64,000 nt of DNA from NCBI GenBank assembly GCA_031386665.1, contig JANNCN010000047.1, positions 66,954 to 130,953 on the forward strand. The letters are read 5' to 3'. The stretch is from JANYCG01 sp031386665. GTDB taxonomy: Bacteria; Pseudomonadota; Gammaproteobacteria; Burkholderiales; Burkholderiaceae_C. The notes under the pieces were generated by a model. That model worked only from the letters and a program-made list of their open reading frames with translations. It was not told the origin of the DNA and did no database searches. Shown here piece after piece: positions 25,436 to 33,875 of the stretch (the first letter of the stretch is position 1; each line of letters begins with the position of its first letter). The position numbers were made by a program, and so were the translations under genes.

Positions 25436-27784
25436 ATGAAGTTTCGTTTTCCCATAGTCATCATTGATGAAGATTTCCGGTCTGAAAACACATCAGGTCT
25501 GGGCATTCGCGCGCTCGCGCATGCGATAGAAACCGAAGGCTTTGAGGTGCTGGGCGTGACCAGCTATGGCGACCTGAGCCAGTTTGCCCAACAGCAAAGC
25601 CGCGCCAGCGCCTTCATTTTGTCGATTGACGACGAAGAGTTCACCCCCGGCCCCGACCTGGACCCGGCGGTTTTGAACCTGCGGCATTTCATTGAAGAAG
25701 TTCGCCGTAAAAACCTGGACGTGCCGATTTACGTGTACGGCGAAACCAAAACTTCGCGCCACATTCCCAACGACATCTTGCGCGAGCTGCATGGCTTCAT
25801 TCACATGTTTGAAGATACGCCAGAATTTGTGGCTCGGCACATTTTGCGGGAAGCCAAAAGTTACCTCGAAGGCGTGCAACCGCCGTTTTTCAAGGCGCTG
25901 CTGGATTACGCCGAAGACGGTTCCTACAGTTGGCATTGCCCCGGGCATTCGGGCGGTGTCGCGTTTTTGAAGAGCCCGGTAGGGCAAATGTTTCACCAGT
26001 TCTTTGGCGAAAACATGCTTCGCGCTGACGTTTGCAATGCGGTGGAAGAATTGGGCCAATTGCTAGACCATGATGGTGCCATTGGTGCCAGCGAGCGCAA
26101 TGCCGCAAGAATTTTCAATGCTGACCATTGCTTCTTTGTGACCAATGGCACGTCCACGTCCAATAAAATGGTGTGGCACCACACGGTCGCGCCGGGTGAT
26201 GTGGTCGTGGTGGACCGCAATTGCCACAAGTCGATCTTGCACGCCATCATCATGACGGGGTCGATTCCGGTGTTTTTGAAGCCGACGCGTAACCACTTTG
26301 GCATCATTGGCCCGATCCCTAAAGAAGAGTTTGAGCCCGCTGCGATTCAAGCCAAGATCAAAGCCAACCCTTTGCTCAAAGGCGTTGACGCCAAAAAGGT
26401 CAAGCCGCGCGTGTTGACCATCACCCAGTCCACCTACGACGGCGTGTTGTACAACACCGAAACTATCAAAAACATGCTGGACGGCTACGTGGACAACCTG
26501 CATTTTGACGAAGCCTGGTTGCCCCATGCCGCATTTCACCCGTTTTACGGCACCTACCACTCGATGGGCAAAAAGCGTGCGCGCCCCAAGCAGGCGGTGG
26601 TGTATGCCACGCAGTCCATTCACAAGCTTCTGGCGGGCATCAGCCAGGCCAGCCACGTGCTGGTGCAAGACTCGCAAACCGTCAAGCTGGATCGGCATTT
26701 GTTCAACGAAGCGTATTTGATGCACACGTCCACCAGCCCGCAGTACAGCATCATTGCCAGTTGCGATGTGGCGGCAGCCATGATGGAACCCCCCGGCGGC
26801 ACTGCGCTGGTGGAAGAAAGCATTGCCGAAGCGCTGGACTTTCGCCGCGCCATGCGCAAGGTGGATGAAGAGTACGGCAAAGACTGGTGGTTCAAAGTGT
26901 GGGGGCCGGACAAACTGGTTGATGAAGGCATTGGCCGCGCGACGGACTGGATCATCAAGGGAGAATCCAAAACCAATGCCAAGGCCAACTGGCACGGCTT
27001 TGGCAAGATGGAGCCGGGCTTTAACATGCTCGACCCCATCAAAAGCACCATCGTCACACCCGGCATGGACTTGAACGGCAAGTTCGCCAAAACGGGCATT
27101 CCTGCCAGCATCGTGACCAAATTTTTGGCTGAGCACGGCGTGGTGGTTGAAAAAACGGGTTTGTACAGCTTTTTCATCATGTTCACCATCGGCATCACCA
27201 AGGGCCGCTGGAACAGCATGTTGACCGCCTTGCAGCAGTTCAAAGACGATTACGACAAAAACCAGCCGATGTGGCGCATCCTGCCCGAGTTCTGCCAAAA
27301 GTACCCCAAGTACGAAAAAATGGGATTGGCTGACCTGTGCCAGCACATTCATGCGTTGTACGCCAAGTACGACATCGCGCGCTTGACCACGGACATGTAC
27401 TTGAGCGATCTCACCCCCGCTATGAAGCCCAGCGATGCCTATGCCCACATTGCGCACCGCCAAACCGAGCGGGTCGAAATTGATGAACTCGAAGGGCGAA
27501 TCACTGTGGGCTTGGTCACGCCTTACCCGCCCGGCATTCCGTTGTTGATCCCCGGCGAAGTTTTCAATAAAAAGATCGTTGCTTACTTGAAGTTTTCACG
27601 CGAATTCAATGCCAAGTGCCCCGGGTTTGAGACCGATATTCACGGCTTGGTGGAGATTGAGGGCGACGACGGCAAGATTCACTACTATGCTGATTGCGTG
27701 GCGACGCCAGACCCTGAAACCGCAGTTGTGGTTGGGCGTGAAGTCAAGGTAGGCAACAAAGGCCCTTATCGGCGTACGATTTGA
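25436..27784 (+). CDS. Orn/Lys/Arg decarboxylase (PLP-dependent)
   Basis: 782 aa, full length for the inducible-type amino acid decarboxylases. N-terminal wing domain (FPIVIIDEDFRSENTSGLGIRAL), PLP core with DGSYSWHCPGHSGGVAFLKSPVG and NGTSTSNKM, and the PLP-binding Lys397 in SIHKLLAGISQASHV. The C-terminal domain ends in VGREVKVGNKGPYRR. The substrate (Arg, Lys or Orn) is not resolvable by eye; Comamonadaceae annotations use the generic name. It is monocistronic and divergent from the nfeD-qmcA pair. Confidence 0.92.
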   Translation: MKFRFPIVIIDEDFRSENTSGLGIRALAHAIETEGFEVLGVTSYGDLSQFAQQQSRASAFILSIDDEEFTPGPDLDPAVLNLRHFIEEVRRKNLDVPIYVYGETKTSRHIPNDILRELHGFIHMFEDTPEFVARHILREAKSYLEGVQPPFFKALLDYAEDGSYSWHCPGHSGGVAFLKSPVGQMFHQFFGENMLRADVCNAVEELGQLLDHDGAIGASERNAARIFNADHCFFVTNGTSTSNKMVWHHTVAPGDVVVVDRNCHKSILHAIIMTGSIPVFLKPTRNHFGIIGPIPKEEFEPAAIQAKIKANPLLKGVDAKKVKPRVLTITQSTYDGVLYNTETIKNMLDGYVDNLHFDEAWLPHAAFHPFYGTYHSMGKKRARPKQAVVYATQSIHKLLAGISQASHVLVQDSQTVKLDRHLFNEAYLMHTSTSPQYSIIASCDVAAAMMEPPGGTALVEESIAEALDFRRAMRKVDEEYGKDWWFKVWGPDKLVDEGIGRATDWIIKGESKTNAKANWHGFGKMEPGFNMLDPIKSTIVTPGMDLNGKFAKTGIPASIVTKFLAEHGVVVEKTGLYSFFIMFTIGITKGRWNSMLTALQQFKDDYDKNQPMWRILPEFCQKYPKYEKMGLADLCQHIHALYAKYDIARLTTDMYLSDLTPAMKPSDAYAHIAHRQTERVEIDELEGRITVGLVTPYPPGIPLLIPGEVFNKKIVAYLKFSREFNAKCPGFETDIHGLVEIEGDDGKIHYYADCVATPDPETAVVVGREVKVGNKGPYRRTI

Positions 27785-27845
27785 GTTTGATGTTGGCTTT
27801 ACTCTACGGATTGCCTGAAGACCGGATAAAGACTATGTTCAGTCC

Positions 27846-28120
27846 ATGAACATCAGCATTCCGATCAAACCAATCTCCCACGTCAAGGCCGACGCGGCGC
27901 AAGTTCTGCGTGAATTGGCACTGATCAGACGCCACTGCTGATCACTCAAAACGGCGAGGGCGCTGCCGTGTTGCAAGACCTTCAGTCGTTCAATAAGACT
28001 CAGGAAACCATGGCCTTGCTGAAAATTCTGGCTTTGGGCAATCGGCAGATTGAGCTAGGTCGCGTAGTGACGGTTGCGGATGCGTTCAAAAAAATTGAGC
28101 GGCGGCACGCTGTGGGATGA
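27846..28120 (+). pseudogene. Phd/YefM-type antitoxin, frameshifted
   Basis: From the ATG at 27846 the frame reads ISHVKADAAQVLRELA and then meets TGA after RRHC. In the frame shifted by one missing base the antitoxin continues: TDQTPLLITQNGEGAAVLQDLQ, then VVTVADAFKKIERRHAVG to TGA at 28118-28120. Joined, they make a normal Phd-family antitoxin of about 90 aa. A single-base deletion near 27920-27930 explains it. The end overlaps the toxin start as ATGA. Confidence 0.8.
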
Positions 28121-28356
28121 CCAACCATTCGGTTAATTTGACTGACGATGCGCAGTCCGATTTGCAAGATATCTACGACTACATTGCGGAACATGATGTG
28201 CCGCTCAAGGCCGATCAGCTTCTGAGCAAGCTCGAGGGCTTGATCGCGTCACTCAGCCAATTTCCTGAGCGCGGCGCTCAGGTCAACGACTTTGAATTGC
28301 AGAAGGTAAAATGCTATATTTTGAATAGCAAACTATTCATACTATCCGAGAGCTAG
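28117..28356 (+). pseudogene. ParE/RelE-type toxin truncated by a repeat
   Basis: The first 60 or so codons match ParE-like toxins: NLTDDAQSDLQDIYDYIAEH, then LIASLSQFPERGAQVNDFE. From about 28305 the DNA is repeat copy C, which supplies an unrelated tail (KCYILNSKLFILSES) and a stop. The conserved C-terminal strand with the basic residues of the toxin (normally YRVIY...DGRR) is gone. With the antitoxin frameshift beside it, the locus is dead. Confidence 0.82.
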
Positions 28357-28423
28357 AGGCCAATTTCTCTAAAAATTGGTGAAAAAACGACTTTTAGCTC
28401 CTCAATATACCCATATTGGGTAT
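28308..28423 (+). repeat. GAGAGCTAGAGGCC repeat, copy C (inside parE)
   Basis: AAATGCTATATTTTGAATAG arms, core GAGAGCTAGAGGCC (28348-28361), a 45 nt spacer, then an inverted repeat ATACCCA-TAT-TGGGTAT (28407-28423). The left end lies in the toxin frame, which fixes the insertion boundary at about 28305. The palindrome is similar in sequence to that of copy E. Confidence 0.88.
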
Positions 28424-28438
28424 TTAATCGGCTATTTG

Positions 28439-28948
28439 TCAAATTCCCCTCTTGATCATCGCAACCAGCTGATCCAGAGCCGTGCCCCAGCCGCCCTCAA
28501 AACCCATGGCTGCATGCTGCTTGCACCCGGCTTCGTCGGCGTGGATGACGGTGGCGGTGTACCGGGTTCCGTTAGCGTGGTCGGCGATTTCGATCATCGC
28601 GGTGAAGTTGAAATTCACGTCCTCATCGCCGCAAGTGGGGCTGGGCGGGCTGGGGCGAAACCCCGGCAGCAGGGCGTTTGTCCAAACGAGTTTCGCCCCG
28701 GGGATGATTTCCAGATAGCAGCCCGCGTTCGGGAACAGCTTTCCCTCGGGCGACTGCATGGTTGTGCGAAAAATACCGCCAGGTCGCAGGTCTATCTCGG
28801 CATCAATCGTTTTCCAGGGCAGCGGGCAAAACCAGGGCATGAGCAGCGCAGGTTCGGTCCAAGCACGCCAAAGCAGGGCTTTGGGCACATCAACAATGCG
28901 CGTGAAGCTGAGATCAAGGCGCGAGTCAGGCTGATAGGTCGGTGTCAT
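28439..28948 (-). CDS. SRPBCC/AHSA1-type START-fold protein
   Basis: 169 aa. LDLSFTRIVDVPKALLWRAWTEPALLMPWF is the opening of Activator-of-Hsp90-like SRPBCC proteins. DLRPGGIFRTTMQSPEG and the ending GFEGGWGTALDQLVAMIK are the conserved sheet and C-terminal helix. Binds a small hydrophobic ligand; no role assignable. It lies 57 nt downstream of fabI on the same strand, perhaps on one transcript. Confidence 0.9.
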   Translation of the reverse strand: MTPTYQPDSRLDLSFTRIVDVPKALLWRAWTEPALLMPWFCPLPWKTIDAEIDLRPGGIFRTTMQSPEGKLFPNAGCYLEIIPGAKLVWTNALLPGFRPSPPSPTCGDEDVNFNFTAMIEIADHANGTRYTATVIHADEAGCKQHAAMGFEGGWGTALDQLVAMIKRGI

Positions 28949-29005
28949 GGCTTTTCTCCTTCGGGCTGGGTGGGTTGCAAAGAGATCAAATGAGCGTTTA
29001 AACAG

Positions 29006-29800
29006 TCAAGCCGCGTCAGGCTCGGCAATTCCGCCCACCACGTGGCTGAATCCGCCATCGACATAGGTGATTTCAGCGGTCACGCCACCCGCCAGGTCAC
29101 TCAACAAAAACGCGGCGACGTTGCCCACGTCTTCTGTCGTCACGTTGCGGCGAATGGGCGACTGGGCGGCCACCACACTCAAAATTTTGCCAAAGCCCTT
29201 GATGCCGCTGGCAGCCAGGGTTTTGATGGGCCCTGCGCTGATGCCGTTGACCCGCATCCCCTTGGGGCCGAGCGATTCAGCCAAATAGCGAACGGATGCC
29301 TCAAGCGACGCTTTGGCCAAGCCCATGGTGTTGTAGTTGGGGACAGTGCGCAGGGCGCCCAGGTAAGTCAGAGTGAGCAGGGAAGACTTTGGGTTCAACA
29401 TCGGAAGGGCCGCTTTGGCCATAGCCGGGAAGCTGTAGGCGCTGATGTCATGGGCAATTTTGAAGCCTTCACGGCTCAAACCCTCCAAAAAATCGCCCGC
29501 AATGGACTCGCGCGGCGCGTAGCCGATGGCGTGCACGAAGCCGTCAAATTTGGGCCAGTGGGCGGACAGGTCGGTGAACATTTGGCTGATTTGCTCGTCT
29601 GACCCCACGTCGCAGTCAAAAATCAGCTTGGAATCGAAATCTGCAGCAAACTCGGTGATGCGCTCTTTAAAACGCTCGCCCACGTAGCTAAAAGCCAGCT
29701 CCGCGCCTTGCTGATGGCAAGATTTGGCGACGCCATAGGCAATTGAGCGGTTGCTTAAAACGCCAGTGATCAAGAGTTTTTTGCCGGTTAGAAAGCCCAT
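29006..29800 (-). CDS. fabI: enoyl-ACP reductase FabI
   Basis: 264 aa NADH-dependent enoyl-[acyl-carrier-protein] reductase of fatty-acid synthesis. GVLSNRSIAYGVAKSCHQQGA is the family-specific cofactor loop, FVHAIGYAPRE the N-A-region, and the YNTMGLAKASLEA segment contains the catalytic Tyr-x6-Lys (Y...MGLAK). IKTLAASGIKGF is the substrate-binding loop. The longer open frame upstream (to 30475) runs antisense to yejA and was rejected. Divergent from yejA with a 48 nt gap. Confidence 0.95.
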   Translation of the reverse strand: MGFLTGKKLLITGVLSNRSIAYGVAKSCHQQGAELAFSYVGERFKERITEFAADFDSKLIFDCDVGSDEQISQMFTDLSAHWPKFDGFVHAIGYAPRESIAGDFLEGLSREGFKIAHDISAYSFPAMAKAALPMLNPKSSLLTLTYLGALRTVPNYNTMGLAKASLEASVRYLAESLGPKGMRVNGISAGPIKTLAASGIKGFGKILSVVAAQSPIRRNVTTEDVGNVAAFLLSDLAGGVTAEITYVDGGFSHVVGGIAEPDAA

Positions 29801-29848
29801 GAATGCTCCAGTGAATGAATAAGGCCGTGCGTGATGCAGAATTGTCGC

Positions 29849-31693
29849 ATGCGCCGTTTTTTGATTCACCAACTGTTCGTCGTTCTGGCCGCATTGCCGT
29901 TCGCGGCTTTGGCAGCCCCCGGCTATGCAGTTTGGGGCAACTTCAAATATGCGCCGGGCTTTGAGCACTTTGATTACGTCAACCCGCAGGCACCCAAAGG
30001 CGGCGAATTGCTGTTGGTCGCCGGTTCGCGCATTTCGGGTTTTGACAAATACAACCCATTCACCATCAAAGGCACTGCGCCGTCCTTCCTGACCGAGCTG
30101 CTGTTTGAAAGCCTTTTGATTGGATCGATGGACGAAGTCGGCGTAGGCTACGGTTTGCTGGCCGAAGACGTGAGCGTGGCCAGCGACCGGCTGTCGGCCA
30201 CCTTCAAGCTTCGCCCGCAAGCGCGCTTTCACAATGGCGACCCAGTGCGGGCTGCGGATGTGAAGCGAAGCTATGAGACGCTGATCAGCGCCTTCGCGCT
30301 GCCTGCCTACGCCACGCAGCTGGTTGATGTCTTGGGTTGTGATGTGGTTGATGACCTGACGGTGCGTTTTCGTTTCAAGCGCCCCGACCGACAGCTCCCA
30401 TTGGTGGTGGGCGCGCTGCCCGTTTTCAGCTCGAAATGGGGCGTGGTGGGCGGCAAGGCGAAACCATTTGACCAAGTGGTGACCGACCCGCCGGTTGCCA
30501 GTGGCGCCTACCGCATCGGCAGCTTGAAGTTTGGCGCAGACATCACCTACACCCGCGACCCCGCTTACTGGGGGCGGGACCTGCCAGTGCGTCGGGGCAG
30601 CAATAATTTTGACCGCATCATCGTCAAGATTTACCGCGACAACACGGCGCAGCTGGAAGCGCTCAAGGCCGGCGAGTTCGACTTGATGCTGTTCTTTTCA
30701 GCGGGCGACTGGACGCGCCGCTTGACCGGGCCGCGTACAGAGCGGGGTGAGTTGATCAAATCACCATTCAACCACCGCACACCTGACGGTTTTTACAGCT
30801 TCGTGCTGAACAACCGACTGCCCAAGCTGCAGGATAGGCGGGTTCGCATGGCGCTAGAACTGGCCATGGACTACGAATGGATGAATCGCCAGCTCTTTCG
30901 CGGCAGCTATCGGCGTGTGAAGGGCGTTTTTGGCAATACTGACTGTGAGGCGAATGGTCAGCCGTCTGCACCTGAAGTGGCTCTGTTGGAGCCCTTCCGA
31001 GCCCAGTTACCCGCTGCAACCTTCGGCCCCATGGCAGTGCCACCGCGCACAGACGGCAACCAGTCGCTGCGCGCTAATTTGCTGCAAGCGCGCACATTGC
31101 TAAAGGAGGCGGGGTGGGTGTTGCGCGATGGCGCTTTGCGAAACTCCCAGGGCGAGGTATTCGCGATTGAATTGCTCGACAGCACCGAAGCCCAATCAGA
31201 GACGACCACAGCGGCGTGGCGACGAGCGCTTGAAAAACTGGGAATTGAGCTGAAGTACCGCACAGTCGATTACGCGCTTTACCAGGAGCGCTTGGCCAGC
31301 TTCAATTTCGAGATGACAGGCATTGCCTTCCCTGGTACGCACTTTCCGGGTGCTGAATACGCCGACCTGTTTGGCTCTAAGGCCGCGGACACGCCGGACT
31401 CCAGTAACCTGGGTGGCATTAAAAGCCCGGTCGTTGACCACCTGATTGACAGAATCTCTGGCGCCGACAATCGGAACGAGCTTCTGGCCGCTTGCCGCGC
31501 CTTGGACCGTGTTGTGGCGCACGGGCACTACATGGTGCCAGCCTGGACCAGCAGCGAAACCCGTATGGCTTACAGCGACTGGAAGTTAAGTCGATCCGCC
31601 ATAGTGCCGCCGCACCCGCCTGAGGGGGTGCCCTACATGCTTTGGCCCATGACAACCTGGTGGGCGCGCAACCCGGCCAAAACGGCAAAGTAG
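29849..31693 (+). CDS. yejA: periplasmic peptide-binding protein (YejA-like)
   Basis: 614 aa, signal peptide RRFLIHQLFVVLAALPFAALAA. The mature part shows YVNPQAPKGGELLL, FLTELLFESLLIGSMDEVG and FKLRPQARFHNGDPVRAADV, hallmarks of the oligopeptide SBP_bac_5 family with the YejA-type start. Delivers peptides to YejBEF in the inner membrane. I chose the third possible start (ATG 29849); GTG 29831 and ATG 29834 are in frame. Confidence 0.92.
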   Translation: MRRFLIHQLFVVLAALPFAALAAPGYAVWGNFKYAPGFEHFDYVNPQAPKGGELLLVAGSRISGFDKYNPFTIKGTAPSFLTELLFESLLIGSMDEVGVGYGLLAEDVSVASDRLSATFKLRPQARFHNGDPVRAADVKRSYETLISAFALPAYATQLVDVLGCDVVDDLTVRFRFKRPDRQLPLVVGALPVFSSKWGVVGGKAKPFDQVVTDPPVASGAYRIGSLKFGADITYTRDPAYWGRDLPVRRGSNNFDRIIVKIYRDNTAQLEALKAGEFDLMLFFSAGDWTRRLTGPRTERGELIKSPFNHRTPDGFYSFVLNNRLPKLQDRRVRMALELAMDYEWMNRQLFRGSYRRVKGVFGNTDCEANGQPSAPEVALLEPFRAQLPAATFGPMAVPPRTDGNQSLRANLLQARTLLKEAGWVLRDGALRNSQGEVFAIELLDSTEAQSETTTAAWRRALEKLGIELKYRTVDYALYQERLASFNFEMTGIAFPGTHFPGAEYADLFGSKAADTPDSSNLGGIKSPVVDHLIDRISGADNRNELLAACRALDRVVAHGHYMVPAWTSSETRMAYSDWKLSRSAIVPPHPPEGVPYMLWPMTTWWARNPAKTAK

Positions 31694-31798
31694 CCTTCGG
31701 CGTTCATTGTTGACGGGTCAAATTCATTCTGAGCGCCTCAATCAACAATTTCGCCGCGACCGCCACGACTGCCAAACCTGCAAAATCTGGAATTTCCC

Positions 31799-32824
31799 AT
31801 GCTTGCCTACATCGCAAAACGCATTCTGCTCATGTTGCCCACGCTGTTTGGCGTGCTGCTGCTCACCTTTGTCGTCATCCAGTTCGTGCCAGGTGGGCCG
31901 GTAGAGCAGTATTTGTCCGATGCAAGGCGCGGTGTGGCCAGCACCCAAACGGGGGGCGGCACCTACCGCGGCAGCCAAGGTGTGGAGCCCAAAAGACTTG
32001 AACAAATCAAGGCGCTGTACGGGTTTGACAAACCACCAGTCGAGCGCTTTTGGACCATGCTGAGCCAATTCGCCCGCTTTGATTTGGGCACCAGTTTCTT
32101 TCAAAACAAACCTGTCTCGCAGCTTGTATGGGAGAAGTTGCCCGTGTCCATCAGCCTGGGTTTGTGGACGTTTTTCATCAGCTATTTGGTCGCCGTTCCA
32201 TTGGGCGTCGCCAAGGCCGTGCGTGCGGGCAGCCGGTTTGACTTGATCACGACGCTGTTGGTGCTGATCGGTTACGCCATTCCCGGGTTTGTTTTGGGCG
32301 TGGTGCTGCTGGTGATTTTTGGTGGCCAGTTGCAATGGTTTCCGCTGCGCGGACTGATTTCCGCCAACTGGGATCAACTCAGCTGGGGCGCAAAAATTGC
32401 GGACTACCTGTGGCATATCGCCATGCCTGTCACGGCCATGGTGCTTGGCAGCTTTGCCGTCACGGCCATGCTGACCAAAAACGCCTTTCTCGAGGAAATT
32501 CGAAAACAGTACGTGGTGACCGCCCGGGCCAAGGGTCTGTCTGAACGCCAGGTGCTTTGGAAGCACGTTTTTAGAAACGCGCTACTCCCCATCGTCACCG
32601 GTTTTCCAGCGGCATTCATTGGTGCGTTTTTCACAGGCGCTCTCCTCATCGAAACCATGTTTTCTCTGGACGGCTTGGGCCTGCTGAGCTACGAGAGCGT
32701 CATTCGCAGGGACTATCCGGTCGTCATGGGCACTTTGTTTTTGTTCACGCTGCTTGGTTTGGTGACCAAACTGATATCTGATTTGTCATATGTTTGGGTG
32801 GATCCACGTGTCAAATTTGACTAA
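31799..32824 (+). CDS. yejB: peptide ABC transporter permease YejB
   Basis: 341 aa. N-terminal MLAYIAKRILLMLPTLFGVLLLTFVVIQFVPGG is the DppB/OppB-type first helix. The EAA-like loop is VTARAKGLSERQVLWKHVFRNALLP. About six membrane segments. The C-terminus ends VWVDPRVKFD. It follows yejA after 105 nt and overlaps yejE by 17 nt. Confidence 0.94.
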   Translation: MLAYIAKRILLMLPTLFGVLLLTFVVIQFVPGGPVEQYLSDARRGVASTQTGGGTYRGSQGVEPKRLEQIKALYGFDKPPVERFWTMLSQFARFDLGTSFFQNKPVSQLVWEKLPVSISLGLWTFFISYLVAVPLGVAKAVRAGSRFDLITTLLVLIGYAIPGFVLGVVLLVIFGGQLQWFPLRGLISANWDQLSWGAKIADYLWHIAMPVTAMVLGSFAVTAMLTKNAFLEEIRKQYVVTARAKGLSERQVLWKHVFRNALLPIVTGFPAAFIGAFFTGALLIETMFSLDGLGLLSYESVIRRDYPVVMGTLFLFTLLGLVTKLISDLSYVWVDPRVKFD

Positions 32825-33875
32825 AACAACAAGCCCGTTGCCGGGTTCGGCAAGCTCGGGGCCAACGCGACGCGCTTGGCTGCGCTTCAAGCAAAATCGC
32901 CTTGGGTTTTGGAGCCTTGTCGTTCTTTCTACCCTGGTCGCCTTGAGTCTGGTTGCCGAGCTGGTGTCGAACGACCGCCCATTGATCCTGCATTACGAGG
33001 GGCAAATTTATTACCCAATTTTTAAGGACTACCCTGAAAAAACCTTTGGTGGCGACTTTGAAACCAGCACCGACTACCTTGACCCGTACATTCGGGAGCG
33101 CTTCTCGAAACCAGGAAACTGGGCCATTTACGCGCCCAATACCTATGGCGCCAGCACGCTGAACTACTTTGCCGATTCGCCCAACCCTGCCGCGCCGTCG
33201 CGTGCGAACTGGCTGGGCACCGACGAAAGAGGGCGCGACCTGCTGGCCCAACTGCTCTACGGGTTTCGCATCAGCGTGCTCTTTGCGCTGGCCTTGACGT
33301 TCTCTGGGGTGGCACTGGGTATCGTCACCGGAGCGGTGCAGGGTTATTTTGGCGGCAAAACTGACTTGGTGTTTCAACGTGCCATTGAAATATGGAGCGC
33401 AATGCCTGAACTCTATTTGCTGATTATCTTTAGCGCCGTGTTTGCGCCCAGCGTTGGTTTGCTGCTGATCCTGCTCAGCTTGTTTGGCTGGATGGGCTTG
33501 TCAGACTATGTTCGGGCCGAGTTTTTGCGCAACCGCCAGCTTGACTATGTGCGGGCTGCGCGGGCCTTGGGCGTCAACAATTGGCAAATCATTTGGCGCC
33601 ATATTTTGCCCAACAGCCTGACGCCGGTCGTGACGTTTCTGCCATTTCGCATGAGTGGCGCAATTTTGGCGCTCACTTCACTCGACTTTTTAGGTCTGGG
33701 CGTGCCGCCTGGTACGCCGTCCCTAGGAGAACTGCTGGCGCAAGGCAAAAACAATATAGATGCCTGGTGGATTTCAATTTTCACGTTCGCTGTGCTGGTC
33801 GTGACCTTGCTGTTGCTGACCTTCATGGGCGATGCACTTCGCGACGCGCTGGACCCCCGAAAGGCTCTGAAATGA
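32808..33875 (+). CDS. yejE: peptide ABC transporter permease YejE
   Basis: 355 aa from GTG 32808 (an in-frame ATG at 32790 would add six residues). N-terminal RRAWLRFKQNRLGFWSLVVL, a roughly 90-residue periplasmic segment (YFADSPNPAAPSRANWLGTDERGRDLLAQLLYG), and the EAA motif YVRAARALGVNNWQIIWRHILPN. The DppC/OppC-type fold. Its TGA overlaps the yejF ATG. Confidence 0.94.
   Translation: MSNLTKTTSPLPGSASSGPTRRAWLRFKQNRLGFWSLVVLSTLVALSLVAELVSNDRPLILHYEGQIYYPIFKDYPEKTFGGDFETSTDYLDPYIRERFSKPGNWAIYAPNTYGASTLNYFADSPNPAAPSRANWLGTDERGRDLLAQLLYGFRISVLFALALTFSGVALGIVTGAVQGYFGGKTDLVFQRAIEIWSAMPELYLLIIFSAVFAPSVGLLLILLSLFGWMGLSDYVRAEFLRNRQLDYVRAARALGVNNWQIIWRHILPNSLTPVVTFLPFRMSGAILALTSLDFLGLGVPPGTPSLGELLAQGKNNIDAWWISIFTFAVLVVTLLLLTFMGDALRDALDPRKALK

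Noticed and set aside
26063..27463. Long minus-strand open frame (466 codons)
   Set aside because: It is fully antisense to the amino-acid decarboxylase, is rich in His/Gln/Val as expected of shadow frames, and has no domain.
29801..30475. N-terminal extension of fabI
   Set aside because: It runs antisense to yejA and FabI is complete from MGFLTGKK.
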